From NCBI GenBank assembly GCA_009781325.1, contig WQYJ01000133.1, forward strand, positions 1-5,969: a stretch of DNA of 5,969 nt, written 5' to 3'. Under the pieces are notes generated by a model. The model was not told the DNA's origin and did not search any database. It was given only the letters and a program-made list of their open reading frames with translations. The position numbers and the translations under genes were made by a program. The DNA comes from Propionibacteriaceae bacterium (GTDB lineage: Bacteria > Actinomycetota > Actinomycetes > Propionibacteriales > Propionibacteriaceae). Shown here in pieces: positions 5,775-5,969 of this stretch; position 1 is the stretch's first letter; each line of letters begins with the position of its first letter.

Positions 5775-5969
5775 GAAAGCAATGGGCAAGAAACCACCCC
5801 CCAGTACCATCCAGCGTGCGTCACGTTACACGTCCCCTCGACACATCTCCGTCCTGGAAGCATCCTCCCAGTCATTCTGGTGTCAGGCAACGCAGCCAGC
5901 GCACCGCGGTCATCCTGCCGTCAGGCAGGACCCCCGGCAGCCGACGTAGGGTCTGTGGTAAAGCTTGTC
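5775..5969. other. Non-coding right end, possible structured leader
   Basis: A 55-codon ORF (5782-5949, ATG to TAG, starting seven bases after the small His-rich ORF) has a poor ribosome binding site and a low-complexity translation without recognisable motifs, so I do not call it a gene. The stretch carries the hairpins near 5913-5940 and may be the 5' leader of a gene beyond the window. Confidence 0.3.
5913..5940 (+). promoter_or_regulatory. Mutually exclusive hairpins
   Basis: TCCTGCC-GTCA-GGCAGGA (5913-5930) is a perfect seven-pair stem with a four-base loop. CTGCCG (5915-5920) can instead pair with CGGCAG (5935-5940). An upstream copy of GTCAGGCA (5882-5889) repeats the 3' strand of the first stem (5920-5927) and offers a third pairing. 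Such alternatives suit an attenuator or a sequestrator, but no U tract follows. Confidence 0.35.

Noticed and set aside
5895..5935. T-box riboswitch (GCACCGCGG resembles the T-box core)
   Set aside because: The TGGN bulge needed to pair with the tRNA end is missing (AGCGCACCGCGG) and no Stem I or specifier loop could be recognised.
5782..5949. 55-codon ORF after the His-rich peptide
   Set aside because: Poor ribosome binding site, no motif, and it runs through hairpin-forming sequence; kept only as a remark on the region.

Overview
The window looks like chromosomal DNA of a high-GC Gram-positive bacterium (Actinomycetota). The support is a fairly GC-rich base composition by eye, GTG/TTG start candidates, a MprB-like HAMP histidine kinase, a DesK/NarL-type two-component pair of the kind common in actinobacteria, and a promoter placed so that its mRNA would be leaderless. 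Genus cannot be fixed from sequence alone. A canonical Bifidobacterium is unlikely because that genus is known for lacking phosphofructokinase.

Layout. Bases 1-1104 (+) hold the 3' part of a membrane sensor histidine kinase whose start lies left of the window. Facing it, with one base between the stop codons, is a leftward block: a NarL/LuxR-type response regulator (1106-1771), its short DesK-like histidine kinase (1768-2553, overlapping by ATGA), a terminator-like hairpin (2589-2615), and a large two-domain 6-phosphofructokinase (2625-4871, perhaps from 4940). The phosphofructokinase is eukaryotic in type: a catalytic N half, a degenerate C half, and a C-terminal tail with a PK.PWWL.L motif. 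It has a candidate promoter with the -10 six bases before a GTG start, preceded by three helically phased copies of GYGACAA.

Bases 4963-5969 hold no convincing long gene but have strong structure. Two 126-base inverted arms (5091-5216 and 5521-5646), nearly identical at the outer ends and diverging inward, enclose about 300 bases. Inside is a perfect 21-base inverted repeat (5293-5355) and a third copy of the same unit (5378-5400). This resembles a non-autonomous, MITE-like element or a paired dispersed repeat. To its right is an 18-codon ORF with a good ribosome binding site and four consecutive histidine codons (5718-5774), a possible leader peptide for a gene beyond the window, followed by mutually exclusive hairpins near the right edge.

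How the genes relate. The DesK/NarL-like pair is a self-contained signalling operon and may receive some read-through from the phosphofructokinase gene. The left kinase belongs to a separate system whose OmpR-type regulator is probably upstream, outside the window. Nothing visible ties either system to glycolysis. The most unusual parts are the eukaryotic-type phosphofructokinase with its phased upstream repeats, and the inverted-repeat element.
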